Below, one piece after another: positions 1-11,822 of a stretch of 64,000 bases of DNA. The notes beneath the pieces were generated by a model that was not told the DNA's origin, did not search any database, and saw nothing but the letters and a program-made list of their open reading frames with translations. A program made the position numbers and the translations under genes. The stretch comes from Microcebus murinus (Eukaryota; Chordata; Mammalia; Primates; Cheirogaleidae): NCBI RefSeq assembly GCF_040939455.1, contig NC_134115.1, positions 22,514,727 to 22,578,726 of the forward strand, given 5' to 3'. Within the stretch, counting starts at the first letter, position 1. Each line of letters begins with the position of its first letter.

Positions 1-60
1 CCAGGATCACACAGCTAATAAACAGCAAAGGATGATTTGAGCTCACATCTGCTCCTTTTC
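1..60 (-). repeat. MIR fragment
   Basis: The phrase 'ccaggatcacacagctaata' followed by 'gatttgagctcacatctgct' matches the reverse complement of the MIR core as I know it. It is truncated by the window edge. Confidence 0.45.
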
Positions 61-1095
61 CAAGAAGTAATTAGGAAGCTAGATAAACTGTTATTTATCA
101 AGGTTGAAGTCTTGCGATGAAAGGTGCTAAGCAAATTAACACGGAATGCATTCATAAGGCAAAAAAGAAATAAAGCCACAGGTAATCGGAAATCTAAATG
201 AAAAGGATGTTCTCATAGTGATCGCTTTTTTTTTTCTTTTTAAATTTTTCTTCTCACTCCCTTTCTCTCTTTTCTGCCACTGCTTTATCAACCAACCCAT
301 ACTGAGTACTAGAAAGAATGACCTTCCTGGAAACTGCCTAGACTCTGCCCATTTTACCTCTGATCAAAGGTGAAAATAAAGGTGTAATCAATATTTAAAA
401 GAGGGCTAGTGCAGCCCTGCAGCCCTGCAGAATTCTAAGTCTATCTAAAGCCAGAAGTCCAACTTCTCACTCAACATAAAATGGTGTGACTTTCTCAGCT
501 AAGAGGCTACATAGTTCATTTGAGCTGCGTGTTGCTCTCTCCCAGCGTGGACCAACTCTCCCAGCTTTAGCGAGGAGCTAGCCATCCACTCAAGGAACTC
601 ATCTCCCGGTGTTAAATCTGTGCGCACACCGCAGCATAATGGAAACAAGCCTGAGGTACTTAAGATAAGAGAATGATTGGCTATGTGGAGAGAAATAATA
701 AAGATAAGGGAATAATTTCCGACCATCCGAGGAATGAATCAAAGGATTCAGTATAACTCATTGGCACTACCCGCATAGTAATCGTTGACTGGCACAATGT
801 AGGCGCACAGGCACGAAGAATGCCTCTCAAAGGGTCATTTTTACTGACTCGTATCGGAGCCATCTTTTCTAAAGAGAATTTATTTGGCTTATAACCCTTC
901 TTTAGCCAAGATGGCATCCAATTTCTCACCTATAATGGTGGAGATAATGCAAATAGCAACCAAGAGCTCGAATGGGAGTCAAACCAAGGGTAGATAGGGA
1001 GAGCGTTATTTATTTATTATTATTTCTTTTTCAGTTTATCTACATTGAGAAGCTCCCTGGGCTGTGTGGCTTGATGAAATCCTTCACTCTCTTAC
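1..1095. other. PCSK5 intron, downstream of the last exon
   Basis: This is intron sequence running off the window edge. The first 60 bases resemble the 3'-side of a reversed MIR (cacagctaataaac). The rest contains an AT-rich tract with short ATTT repeats near 1008-1030 and nothing I can name. Confidence 0.7.
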
Positions 1096-1180
1096 CTTAA
1101 CCCATCCCTACATTCTGTACAGTTGTGGAATTCAGTACACGTCTTGCAGTTTTCGCTGCATTTCCGGCAAAGATTTTTCT
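1096..1180 (-). CDS. PCSK5: PCSK5 exon: Cys-rich repeat, last exon in window
   Basis: This 85-base exon follows an acceptor reading TTTAAACAG with a long poly-T tract in transcript sense, and ends at the donor gtaaga. AG completes Lys, 27 codons follow, and AG remains for the next codon. The peptide begins KNLCRKCSENCKTCTEFHNC and ends TECRDGL. It has six cysteines and an N-glycosylation sequon (NCT). It continues the furin-like repeat array in frame. The next exon would begin with the third base of a Ser or Arg codon and lies beyond position 1. Confidence 0.95.
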
Positions 1181-1678
1181 CTGTTTAAAAAAAAAAAAAA
1201 AAAAAAAGTTATAAATCAGTAGGTAAACTGGATTCCATAAAAGCCTGTGGAGATGTTTTAATGTTAGTTAATGTATGCTACAGTACCCATGGCCTTGAGT
1301 AGAAAATTACAGCAAAAGCACCCAAATCACCATTTGTTACCACTTCTCAGCAAACCAGGCAGGAACTGAAATACTGGGAAACACCTTAGACTTCCCTGCC
1401 ATTCTGCAGACGAGAGAACTACAGCCCAGTTTACTCTTAGTTGAATAGTTTATAGGCTTTCCCCCTCTTCTTCCCATTCTCTCTCCCAAGTAGGGTTCCC
1501 TAGCTTCCAATAATGAAAATTCCACTCATGAAGCTGTGCCAATGCCGCTATGTGTGGACTGAGAAGCAATGCTGGAGGCTGCTGAATGGGGCGGTAGATG
1601 CCCATGCTTATAGCTTTCAGGACTGTTCTGATGAGCTGTACTAGGAAAGGGAACCCACATTTAAAAACACAGTAAGAG

Positions 1679-2027
<349 letters not shown>

Positions 2028-2287
2028 CTACGAGGTAATTCCTTATTTCGTGCATTGTCTAAACTAGTATTTTGCACTTTATAGCTGCCATGGAAATAAT
2101 ATAAATGTCATTATATTTCAGATAATATCTATATTCTGGAGAATAGAAATATATTGGTTTGAACAAATATACTGTGAAGGCTGGCTTTCCTGTTTAATAC
2201 CAGGTCCATATTATTTTAAAAAAATGACAAATTCACAGTTGTTTTATAGTGGAAAATAATGATTTGGCATATATGTAAAAATATATA

Positions 2288-2398
2288 TATCTTTAGAGAT
2301 GGGGTCTTGCTACGTTGCTCAGGGTGGATTCAAACTCCTGGCCTCAAGCAATCCTCGCACCTCAGCCTTCCAAGTAGCTGGGAATACAGGTGTGAGTT
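2288..2398 (-). mobile_element. Alu fragment (old, truncated)
   Basis: 'gagatggggtcttgctacgt' through 'caagtagctgggaatacagg' reads as the reverse complement of one 7SL-derived arm. The second arm and tail are missing. Confidence 0.75.
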
Positions 2399-2699
2399 GG
2401 TATATTAAGGAAGGCCTTTTACCTTAGACAAAATTTTGCTGGAGACTTGGTACCTGCTCTGATGTGCAAGTGGATTCTATCCACATATACGTGTAGAACC
2501 TGATGGAGCTTTGTTCATGGGTTTCTCTTCCTCTATCTGCTTTTTAAATGTCAGTGTTCTTCAGCATTCCACACAGAACACTGCTTTAATGGATGTCTGC
2601 AAGGACATGCTAGATCTAGACTGAGCTCTCAGCACGAAATACGAAGCCCTTTACAAATAGGGTAGTTATCAGATGGTCTCTGTGTCATTGAGTCACTGT

Positions 2700-2915
2700 G
2701 TCATTGAGAATACTAGACATGGCATAGAATCTGAACTCAGATGACCTGGGTTCATATTCTGCTTTTGAGCACCTTTGGTGGGCAAATCCAGGGTCTCTCT
2801 TCTCTCAGTTGTTAAATGGAGATTGCAATGATACTTGCCTCTCAGCTTGTCTTAAGAAGTTAATGAAATTATTCAAGGGAACCATATGAACTATTAAGCA
2901 TTGTAATTATTACTA
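2700..2915 (+). repeat. MIR
   Basis: 'gacctgggttcatattctgc', then 'cagttgttaaatggagattg', then 'actattaagca' follow the order of MIR core landmarks. The copy is diverged. Confidence 0.65.
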
Positions 2916-3934
2916 GTCATGATCATATGTGGTCACTATATTGTATATAAATGGACTCATTAGAAGAGGAAACTATAACAAAGGCAATTATGTAGAAGGT
3001 GAGAGATACACAGATCACTTGTATCAACACTGTGTGGTAGCTGAAATTAATAGCCTTTCTTAATTATCCACCTCCCAGGCTCTGAAAACAGAACTAACTG
3101 ACTCTCTCAATTATCTTGATCCTGTCATACGATATTCTAGAACCAAATTTCTTTTCTGAGGCTCGGACTTCTTGATAGAAATTGGACTCCTCCCCACCCC
3201 AAGGAATATGGCATATTTCTGCAAATCCCTTATTCCCTTTCCTCTCTCCCAGTTTCTCCTTTCTCCATCAAGTTGAAGCTCATGTTCCAAATTTGGGGGC
3301 AAATAAGAACTACAGGGAAGTCCATACTCATTGCTCTACAGGGCATGTTAGGAAACTCTACCTTCATCGTAGAGAAATAAATACCAGCCTTGGAATCAAG
3401 AGAGAATTTTACTTCTTTTTTAAAAAACAATTCTTGTTCCTTTAAATTTGAGTTTTCTTTTTCTTAGACTGTACAAAAACATGAAATCTTATGCCATCAT
3501 ATATCATGATGTGACATCCTTGTTAAGACAAATTATCCAGAACTCAGAAATAAAGTAAAAGTTACCTGTAGCCCTTTCCAGGGCCACATTGGAGCACTAA
3601 CACATCTGCCCAAAGGGCAATGTGCCACTGTCTGTTTGCTAATGACAGCTGATTAGGGCCCAAACTCTGTGAAGTTACATGTTAATGCACAGTAAAGTTG
3701 CAAATGATTTCTATCCATTAGAAGAAATACCCGGCCAACATTCTAATTGGACTGCCCTGTGGAAAATTATTCCATTTTGTTTCTAACTCAGCAAAAGGAT
3801 TTCACTTTGCTTTTCCTGGTAGACTGTCGTACCTGATCGTCTTCGAACCCATTTATCATCTTACATGTTCCATCATTAACGGGATAAATAAGTCTTTGAC
3901 ACATGTTCATTCTACATTTATAAAAATGTCATGC

Positions 3935-4298
3935 TTTTTGAACTTTTCAAAAAGTACATTTTGATACCAGACAGGCCTGGTGCCCATGTGGTGAGCATGC
4001 AGAAGACTGCAGGCCTTGCTGCAAGTCAGCTTATAAGGCCGGCCCTTGGCTGGCATTTGGCAACTTCCATTTTGGGAGGGTCCCCATCACCCTCACAAGC
4101 GTGGCTCATATTGTCTAAAACCATTTGTACAAACAATACGGTTTATGATGAAAAAAACCTCATTTCCTTCTGGGAGTCTGGAATTGTGGTCCATGCTAGG
4201 CCAGACCAGCCCCCAGTATCAACCCTGGGCTCTGGGTCTCTAATGAGGTTCCCTCAACATGGGGTTGCATGTTGTCACAAACTTGCTGGGGCAACGAA
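3935..4298 (+). mobile_element. Old LTR, 5' part (split by piggyBac-type insertion)
   Basis: 'ttataaggccggcccttggc', 'tccattttgggagggtcccc' and 'ggtccatgctaggccagacc' look like an ERVL/ERV3-class LTR, continuing at 4583. No internal retroviral sequence is present, so it would be a solo LTR. The family is not resolved and the 5' boundary is approximate. Confidence 0.55.
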
Positions 4299-4578
4299 CA
4301 CATTAACTGCCACGTGAGTTGTATTTAACTCACTCTGGTTTTCAGCCGGGGGCCTCACGAAGCATATGTAACTCACACGTCTCTTCACCTTGGCAGCCCT
4401 GTGAACTATTTTTCAAGTTGCAGATAACTCAAGTACAGAAAACAATAAAAAATAAAAAAAAATTTTCGTTACATTCGAAAGGACTATTTTGTTTTTGAAG
4501 TTGTTATTCTATTTTCGTAATAAAACACCGCGGCCCTAAGGAAAAAAAAATTTTTTCCCTAGTGTGGCAGTCGATGTG
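4299..4578 (+). mobile_element. Non-autonomous piggyBac-type DNA transposon (MITE)
   Basis: The 280-bp element begins CACATTAACTGCCAC. Its other end, read in reverse, begins CACATCGACTGCCAC: 13 of 15 bases match as terminal inverted repeats. An intact TTAA follows the 3' end (4579-4582). The 5' flank reads CGAA, probably a decayed TTAA. TTAA target duplication is the hallmark of piggyBac. Sub-terminal hairpins are visible: GTGAGTT...AACTCAC at 4313-4332, and an A/T-rich one at about 4536-4562. There is no transposase frame. Similar short piggyBac elements are known from mouse lemur. Confidence 0.8.
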
Positions 4579-4582
4579 TTAA

Positions 4583-4804
4583 ACATGTCCTCTTGTGACT
4601 TCCCTGTGAGGGGACCCTTGGAAGCTTGTGTCTGGTTTCCTCTGGACTTTGTCCCATACGCCTTTTCCCTTTGCTGATTTTACTTTGTACGTTTTGCTGT
4701 GACAAATCACCCCTGTGAGTACACGGGTATGACTGTAACGGGAGTACTGTGAGTACTCCTAGCAAATCACTGACTAAGGCAGTGGTCTTGAAGGTCCCGT
4801 GACG
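4583..4804 (+). mobile_element. Old LTR, 3' part
   Basis: 'tttcctctggactttgtccc', 'tttgctgattttactttgta' and 'caaatcacccctgtgagtac' resemble the R/U5 end of an ERVL-class LTR, including the position of a degenerate polyadenylation signal. It continues the LTR interrupted at 4298. A perfect 8-bp-arm hairpin (ggagtact/agtactcc) lies near 4741-4759. Confidence 0.55.
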
Positions 4805-4987
4805 AAGTTACTTACAGGAATTTGTACACAAAGCTTCTAAACTGTCCTCTTAAAATAAATTGGCTAGATCCTGTCTGACATGAAGCAAAGCCCAGATTTC
4901 AACAAGGAGGACTAACCCTCCCAAGGTCACTTGAACGAAATCCCCACATTTTCTTCTCTAAAACCCAAATATTTGAAGTCAACTCAC

Positions 4988-5181
4988 TGGTGTCCTGATA
5001 TGACCCATCAGGGCAGTGAGTAACGCAGCTGTTGGATTCTTCGTTCAGGAAGTATCCGTATTTACAGGACAGGCACTGGTCGCCGTGGCTGCCGAAGCAG
5101 GCTTCACAGTTGGGGGCACACTTCCTGCAGCGCTTCTTGTCCGCGTGGTAGTGGCCAGGGGGGCAGCTGGAGACACAGATC
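4988..5181 (-). CDS. PCSK5: PCSK5 exon: Cys-rich furin-like repeats
   Basis: This 194-base exon has the acceptor CGCAACGCAG and the donor gtgagt. G completes Arg, then 64 codons, then A, which with AG of the next exon gives Lys. Ten cysteines are seen. The peptide begins ICVSSCPPGHYHADKKRCRK and includes CAPNCEACFGSHGDQC, YGYFLNEESNSC and CPDGSYQDT. The repeated C-x2-C, C-x3-C and GYF pattern is the furin-like Cys-rich motif. The position reading EAC may differ from the residue usual in human PC5, but that is from memory. Two other frames are open across the exon and are shadows of this one. Confidence 0.97.
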
Positions 5182-6291
5182 CTGCGTTGCGGAACGAGAA
5201 GGAGGAAGGCAGCGTCACTAGTGGCTCAGTCAGTCCTCGGCCTTCTCCTGGAGGTGCTAAGCAAACAGCTGAACTCAGCCTCAAACTCAGTTTCAAGCCG
5301 GGATGCCAACACTACATCCAGAGGGCCTAATTCTGTATGTTAAAAAGCTTCCTCCTGTGGGCTGGGCGCGTTGGCTCACGCCTGTAATCCTAGCACTCTG
5401 GGAGGCCGAGGCGGGCGGATTGCTCGAGGTCAGGAGTTTGAAACCAGCCTGAGCAAGAGCAAGACCCCATCTCTACTATAAATAGAAAGAAATTAATTGG
5501 CCAACTAATATATATAGAAAAAATTAGCCGGGCATGGTGGCGCATGCCTGTAGTCCCAGCTACTTGGGAGGCTGAGGCAGCAGGATTGCTTGAGCCCAGG
5601 AGTTTGAGGTTACTGTGAGCTAGGCTGACAACATGGCACTCACTCTAGTCTGGGCAACAAAGTGAGACTTTATCTCAAAAAATAAAAAAAAGTTTCCTTC
5701 TGTGCAGGCTGTCGAAGTAGCAATGCAGTGACCCAATGTCATGTCCACCCAGGAAGGCATCTCGTGTTGCAAACTAGGTCCTAGTTTGCATCTGGCTCTT
5801 TAAAAGGAATGATGGCTAGAATTGAGTCTCAGAGGAAGGCCATGGTGGTGAATCACCACGATAAAGATAAGAATGTGAGGTAATGGAGGTAATGCGTATG
5901 TTAAATAGCTTGATTTAGTCATTCCAAGATATGTGTGTGTGTGCATGTATATGTATAAACATGTTGTGCAGCACAATTATATACAATTTTTACCTGTCAA
6001 TTGACACAAATAAAGACAAAGGAAAGTCTAGAGGGGCACGTGCTTAGCTTCTCCTTCCCCATCAACCCTCCAAATGTGGGAGAAGACCTTGGCAGTTTCA
6101 TAGCATGCATGCACATATTACATGCTGTGATTCAGTATAATTTTCATCATTTTGAATTATACAGGAGGCAGTGGACAAGCACAGTGGCCTCTTTTCTGTG
6201 CTTAGGTCCTGGAGGGAGAACTCTGTGGCACTGGCCCCATGGGGACACCTGGGACATGCTGCAGGGATCTGATGTGGCCTCTCTCTCTTAC
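5182..6291. other. PCSK5 intron (1110 bp)
   Basis: A short intron containing one Alu (5360-5686). The rest, including a short TG/TA-rich stretch at 5930-5960, shows nothing nameable. Confidence 0.8.
5360..5686 (+). mobile_element. Alu dimer (strepsirrhine type)
   Basis: Full-length, with linker ttaattggccaactaatata and a short A-rich tail. Diverged target duplications flank it: aaaaagcttcctcctgtg at 5342-5359 and aaaaagtttccttctgtg ending at 5704. Confidence 0.93.
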
Positions 6292-6394
6292 CTGGTATTG
6301 TTTTTCAGCTTATAGTAGTAGTGCAAACAGTCATTGCAGTGGTCTGGTCCCGGCCCATCACAACCAACCTCACTGCACTCAGGGTCACAGGGAC
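6292..6394 (-). CDS. PCSK5: PCSK5 exon: start of Cys-rich furin-like repeats
   Basis: This 103-base exon has an acceptor ending GGAAAG and the donor gtaaga. It starts GT (completing Gly), encodes 33 codons and ends AG, which joins G of the next exon as Arg. The peptide begins PCDPECSEVGCDGPGPDHCN and continues DCLHYYYKLKNNT. Five cysteines fall in 22 residues with the CxxxC spacing of furin-like repeats, and the segment ends in an N-glycosylation sequon (NNT). In PC5 the Cys-rich domain tethers the enzyme at the cell surface and extracellular matrix. The acceptor AAG is preceded by a purine-containing tract, so it looks weak. Confidence 0.96.
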
Positions 6395-6861
6395 CTTTCC
6401 AAAAGAGAATAGAACAACACTTGGAAAAAGTGATTATAGATGATAAATGATAAATTATAGATTATAAAGTCAGGTCCGCTTTACCTTGGATTTAATATAA
6501 AATAAGACCTTTTTTTCTTATGCAAAGAGAGGTAAAGATGGAGGAATAATGGTCAATGTGGCTCTAAGTCCAGAGATGAACCCTTGATGTTTTTGACTTT
6601 TGACTCTTAGGTAACCTCAACTGACTATCAAGAATGTAAATGCTAGTCATGGTCTGGTCTTCAAAGCACGTATGGCTGCCTTGTGGGAAATAACAAATAT
6701 TTCAGCATTCAAATGAACTGTAGCAACTGGGAAAAAAAACAACTGCAATTAAATATGCATAACAATAAAATGTTGGATGCATAGAAAAATGAAAAGTTGT
6801 TGACAAAAAAGAAAAAAAATGGTGATTATTCAATGCCTGGACCAAATTGCCTGTCTCATCC

Positions 6862-6987
6862 ATGGTCATTAAAGCCATTGAATACCTCTGAAATACTGTG
6901 GCCAGCAAGAAACATCATTATGACATCTGGCACAAGCTTATCAGCATCTAGTCTTGGATTACAATGCAGGTACTTCAGGCACAGATA
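6862..6987. repeat. Local direct repeat, copy 1
   Basis: It runs from 'atggtcattaaag' to 'ttcaggcacagata' and aligns along its whole length to 7598-7720, with roughly 80-85% identity by eye and small indels. It is not a family I recognise. Both copies are in direct orientation, about 735 bp apart. Confidence 0.8.
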
Positions 6988-7597
6988 ATAGATTTAAAAT
7001 TACATCCTTCCGAGGGCCAATGGGCAGCTCAACAAAAGAAAATGACATATAAATTAAAAAAATTTGAGCAAGCTTAAAGAATTCCAGACCTGGAATGAAA
7101 GTTGCATCTCTCTTGCTACATATTCTTTGGTATAGAACTTGAGGGAATGCACAGTACGAAAAAAAAAAAAAAAGCCAGAAAGATGGAGTTATTTTATGAC
7201 TGATGCAAAGCTGTCTAATGACATGGGCTCCTTATAGAAGTTTTTAATTCTCTTTTTTTTTTGTTCTCTGTATTTTGGGACATTTGGATTCATAATCTTC
7301 AAAATCTTTCCCACTGAAAACTCATATGATTTTAACTAGCCATAAATATATTGCATGAAATGTGCAAACAGTAAGTCAAGGATACCAGGAATATTTTGAA
7401 TCCTACTTATTTTAATCAAAAGGATTTACAGTAGAACTTGGGATTCCTCTAGTCATTATGTGACCATGTTTTATAATTACTAAATCACAGAGATATAAAA
7501 TGTTAGAACTGGGGTGAACTGACTTAGAGAAAAGTCTGAGATTTTTCAAATATCATTATCTTACTGATGAAAAATCTGATTTTCCAAGCGTTACACT

Positions 7598-7720
7598 ATG
7601 GTCATTAAATGCCACTGAATACATCTGAAATACTGTGGCCGGAAAGACATCAAATGGCACCTGGCGCAAACTTATTAGCATCCAGTCTTGGATTGCAAAG
7701 CAGTACTTCAGGCACAGATA
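7598..7720. repeat. Local direct repeat, copy 2
   Basis: Partner of 6862-6987. It shares 'atctgaaatactgtggcc'-like, 'gtcttggatt' and 'tacttcaggcacagata' blocks. The sequences immediately outside the two copies are unrelated. Confidence 0.8.
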
Positions 7721-8889
7721 TCCTATGGCCAGGAGAATTGGGATACACATAGGTCCTGATACCTATTTATGGTTTCCTGCTTAGAGGTAGCAAATCATAT
7801 ACTAGAGATGACCTCTTGATCTGAATGGAAATATGTCATTTCAAAATGCTGCAGACTTGAAATATCCCTCTGATTAATTGCAAGAATCATTTGACAACAT
7901 CGTTTATTTCTATTTCCCCCAAAGCTTTAAATGGATCTCTAAATTAAATTCCAGAGCTAGTACAACTTAGGATATTTTAGCTGTCTACCGTTGCACACCA
8001 AGGTAGTGGTGTCACTGCTGCATGAAGGTTCAAGTTCACCCAGCTGTGGTCTCACAGTTCCTGGGATTCAATGAAACAGTACAGGGATCTGGTTCTGATA
8101 ATGCCATCTGTGCCTCTAATCGGGCTTACTTCTAAATGAAGGTGAAAATCACAGCTCCACATAAGAGGAGTCATGGGTGGCCCTAAATTTTCACCAGATG
8201 ATTTCTAGAATTAAAAAAAAAAATACAAAACATTTATTCTTGAGATATGCCCAAAGGGCTCTGTATGGCAAAGGTCCCGTGCTATGCTGTTTCTTTTATA
8301 ATCTTAAACTGTCCCAGATGCAGTTTAGCATTGTAGGTTGCAGAATAATAATGAAATAATTGTCCTTGTTCCCTCACAAGGGCCAATGTCAATGTTTTAG
8401 AGATGTAATCAGAAAAATCAAAAAGATATATAACTGTTCAGAATCTTAACATTACCAAAATTTGAGTGGGAAGTATTATCAGAATTTGAGTAAGGTAAAG
8501 AGTAATATTATGCTCATTTATGTTTTTGGATACACTTTCTCCTATTAGAGGAGACAAAATGGTTTTCTATTTATAAATAGTAATGTTACAAGCTCAAATC
8601 AAAACAAGACAAAATCTAACACAATGTAGCTCTGTTTAGTTCAATTGGTCTTAATTATCCAAGCATGTTATTAACTCTAGGATACTACCTATTTAGAATA
8701 AAAGGAACTATATGGATATTTGAGATAGTCTGTTCAGGTGATTGATGAAGTAGTTTTATCTTCAGTATCTAAAGAAAAATCTCAGAACTGCAGAAAAAAA
8801 CATTTCTCATCTAAAGGTGCATTATAAACAGTTCTCCATTAGGAGAAGTTTTGTCCATTATGTGTTATATATCATATCTCAAAAGGACT

Positions 8890-10540
8890 GAATATTCCTA
8901 GAAGTGCTAGCCAATGCATCAAGACAGTAATCAGAAATGTAATGAGAAGGACAAAAAAAAAAAAATTTGCAGGCGATATGTACCTAAAACATCCTGGAAA
9001 ATCAACTCTAAAACATATAAATTAAATAAGTTAAGCAAAGTAGACATATATATGACTGTATATATGTTATACATGTGCAACAGCCAATAGATTTCCTATA
9101 TACAAGCATATACTAGTTAGAAAGCATGGCATAGTTTACACTGCAAGAGCAAAAAGACCCAAAATACTTAGTGTAACACTAACAAGGAGAAAACAATCTA
9201 AAATAAAAAGATTTCAGTAAAATGAGACATAGTCTATGTTTTAGATGGAAAGCTTGTATATTGTAAAAACAATTCTTCCCATGAGATTGCACATAAATTC
9301 AACTTAAAATCCCATGGGACTTTTAAAGGAGGACTTAAAAAAATCATTCTAAAATTCATCTGGAAGAACAATAGGGCAATAATTGCTATGAAAATGAAAA
9401 GCAGATGTTCTGCAGATATTAAAATACATCATGAAATGAAAATAAGTAAAACAGTGTGGGTGGTATTGGTTTGAGAATTATTAGACTGATGAATCAGAAA
9501 AGGTGGTACCAGAGGAGATCCTGGTATAAGAACTTACTATATTACCATGTAGGAAGCATCCTACGCTAATAAAAAAGAAAGGACAGTTATTCAGCCCATG
9601 ATGTTAGCCTGTTTGGAAAATAACTAAAGACGGAGCTTTAATTCACACTATATATTATAAACCAAAATAAGTTCCAGATGAATTAATGGCCAAATGTAAA
9701 AAATAAGAGATTACCAAAAAAGCATGTGACTATTTAGCTGATCTTAGAGGATAAAACTTCTGCAAAAAAATCACAAATGTTGTATCTGAAACTATAAACC
9801 CTACTCTCTTAATAGTTTTTTTTTTCCCCTGTCAAAACAATACAAAACAATACAAAAATTACTCTTGGGAAGCAACTGATAATTGAGAATGTTTTCAACA
9901 AATATGAGACAATGTGAAAAACAATAATATACAAAGACTTCTCATAAATAGATGAGAATTACTGCCACCTTGAATAGAAAAACAGATAAAAGATAGTTGT
10001 ATTTAATTCAGAGATCTACAGAGGAAAAAATGTTCAGATTTACTAGCAATCAATGCTATAAAAACTTTAAAACGTGCATTTCTTTTTCCTTTTTTTTACT
10101 TTTCTTTTTCTTTTCTGGTCAATGCTGGCAGGAATGAGTACAATAAACACTCACACAGCTGGTCACAGTGTAGACTGGTACATCTTGTCTGGATAGCAAT
10201 GTGACAAAATATTTCCAAGCCCTAAAACTGATTATCCCCTTTGATGTAGTAAATCTTAAAACAGAACTCTATTCTACAGAACTAATTAAGGATGTAGACA
10301 AAGACTGATAAATATTGATATTCACTGAAACCTTATTTAAAATAGTATAAGACTCTTAAGCAAACTATGCATCTCTGATTATGGGTTAAATAAATTTTAG
10401 TATGGATGTTTAAATATGTGAATATTACCAATACACAGAAACACAAATATTTGGAGGGATTAGAAAATAAGATGGAAGAAAATATTTCAGAACATGGGTA
10501 GTGTACTGTAATACCATTATGATATAATCCCACTTGTGGG
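8890..10540 (+). mobile_element. Old L1 (L1M-like), ORF2 and 3' part
   Basis: L1 ORF2 landmarks appear in order: 'tgctagccaatgcatcaaga', 'cagccaatagatttcctata', 'attcatctggaagaacaata', 'aaaacagtgtgggtggtatt', 'ccagatgaattaatggccaa' and 'ctggcaggaatgagtac'. Frames are broken throughout, so it is inactive. A pyrimidine-rich run sits at 10080-10120. Boundaries are approximate. Confidence 0.75.
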
Positions 10541-10594
10541 GTTGATCCATGAGCTTCCTTTCCTTACCCTGTGTCCCACCGGAAGCCAGCTCAC

Positions 10595-10738
10595 CTGCAT
10601 AGTCCTCTGTACCATAGTCGTCTGTGGGGTCTTCAACTCGGCTATAGCGGAAACGTTCTATTTTAGGAAACTCGTTGGTTGGTGAATATGGCTGCACCGA
10701 GGTGCCATAGAGGACCAAAGACCATTCTTTCAATTTAC
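10595..10738 (-). CDS. PCSK5: PCSK5 exon: end of P domain and acidic linker
   Basis: This 144-base exon begins with GT completing Gly and ends with a leading G for the next Gly; 47 codons lie between. The donor is gtgagc. The acceptor is CTCAAG, with AAG instead of CAG, after a weak, A-interrupted pyrimidine tract. The peptide begins KLKEWSLVLYGTSVQPYSPT and ends YSRVEDPTDDYGTEDYA. LKEWSL-LYGT is the last strand of the P domain in this family. The acidic segment after it (EDPTDDYGTEDY) links to the Cys-rich region and is a PC5 feature. The adjacent intron upstream contains only repeats and unassigned sequence. Confidence 0.97.
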
Positions 10739-11251
10739 CTTGAGAAATAATAATGAAACCACAGCATGACCAAATATTCATTCTTTAGCTTTGTTACTGA
10801 GAATATGTTGTCAGCAAACATACTTTAAGTCCTTCTCACTCAAGAAGAAGCAACAGAAGAACTGTGGGAAGCAGACTGGTATGAATCGCTGTGTCAGACA
10901 CGGGACTAGAAATGCATATTTTCTACCATGTGCAGAATTAACTATTTAATAGTTCACATACCACATATTTACTGAGCACCTACTGTAGGATAGGCCTTGA
11001 TTTAATCAGCATTTATAGGAAGACTGGGAAACAGACACACCTTGGATTGCTGGATCAGCGGCTGAATTTCAAATCATGAATATTTAAGAGAAGCACAGAA
11101 TCATATAGAAGGCTTTGTTTTTCTAGGTATAAAAGTCTTATTTGATCATTTAAAAAAATTTTGGCATTATATGACTTGTTAATAAATAGACAAAAACAAC
11201 TCTTTGTTCTACCTAATTTCTGAATAGAGTCATTCAATATTAAGAATATTT

Positions 11252-11575
11252 GGCTGGGCGCGGTGGCTCACGCCTGTAATCCTAGCACTCTGCGAGGTCG
11301 AGGCGGGCGGATTGCTCAAGGCCAGGAGTTCGAAACCAGCCTGAGCAAGAGCGAGACCCCATCTCTACTATAAGTAGAAAGAAATTAATTGGCCAACTAA
11401 TACATATAGAAAAAATTAGCCGGGCATGGTGGCTACATGCCTATGGTCCCAGCTACTCGGGAGGCTGAGGCAGTAGGATCACTTGAGCCCAGGAGTTTGA
11501 GGTTGCTGTGAGCTAGGCTGATGCCACGGCATTCACTGTAGCCTGGGCAACAAAGAGAGACTCTGTCTCAAAACA
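11252..11575 (+). mobile_element. Alu dimer (strepsirrhine type)
   Basis: ggctgggcgcggtggctcac at the 5' end, linker ttaattggccaactaataca, tail near 11570. Possible short target duplications (aagaatatt / aagaatac) flank it but are weak. Confidence 0.92.
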
Positions 11576-11611
11576 AAGAATACATCACTATTTATACTAT
11601 TCTATGGACCT

Positions 11612-11822
11612 ATTCTGTCTAATGATAGTCACTAGACACATTTGGCTATTTAAATTTAAATGAAGTAAATTAATTATAATTTAAAAATTTAGGTCCTTAG
11701 AGATGCAGTGAACATATTTCAAGTGCTCAACAGCCATATGTGGCTATTGTGGTCACTATACTGCACAGCACAGATATAGAACATTTCCATCACTGCAGAA
11801 TGTTCTACTGGACAATGTTGCA
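11612..11822. mobile_element. DNA-transposon relic (MER type, family unresolved)
   Basis: 'tttggctatttaaatttaaa', 'tttcaagtgctcaacagcca' and 'atatagaacatttccatcac' are landmarks of a common mammalian MER interspersed repeat. I cannot fix the family name without a library search. Confidence 0.55.

Larger units (their letters stand above)
6395..10594. other. PCSK5 intron (4200 bp)
   Basis: This intron holds a pair of locally duplicated segments (6862-6987 and 7598-7720) and an old L1 from about 8890 to 10540. Nothing could be assigned to 6400-6860, 6990-7595 or 7725-8890 apart from simple A- or T-runs. Confidence 0.75.

Noticed and set aside
3931..4317. 128-residue open frame on the plus strand
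   Set aside because: It lies in the LTR relic and ends inside the piggyBac-type element. No domain.
5016..5330. Open frames of 104 and 83 residues over the exon at 4988-5181
   Set aside because: Both are wrong-frame or antisense shadows of the Cys-rich PCSK5 exon and cross its splice sites.
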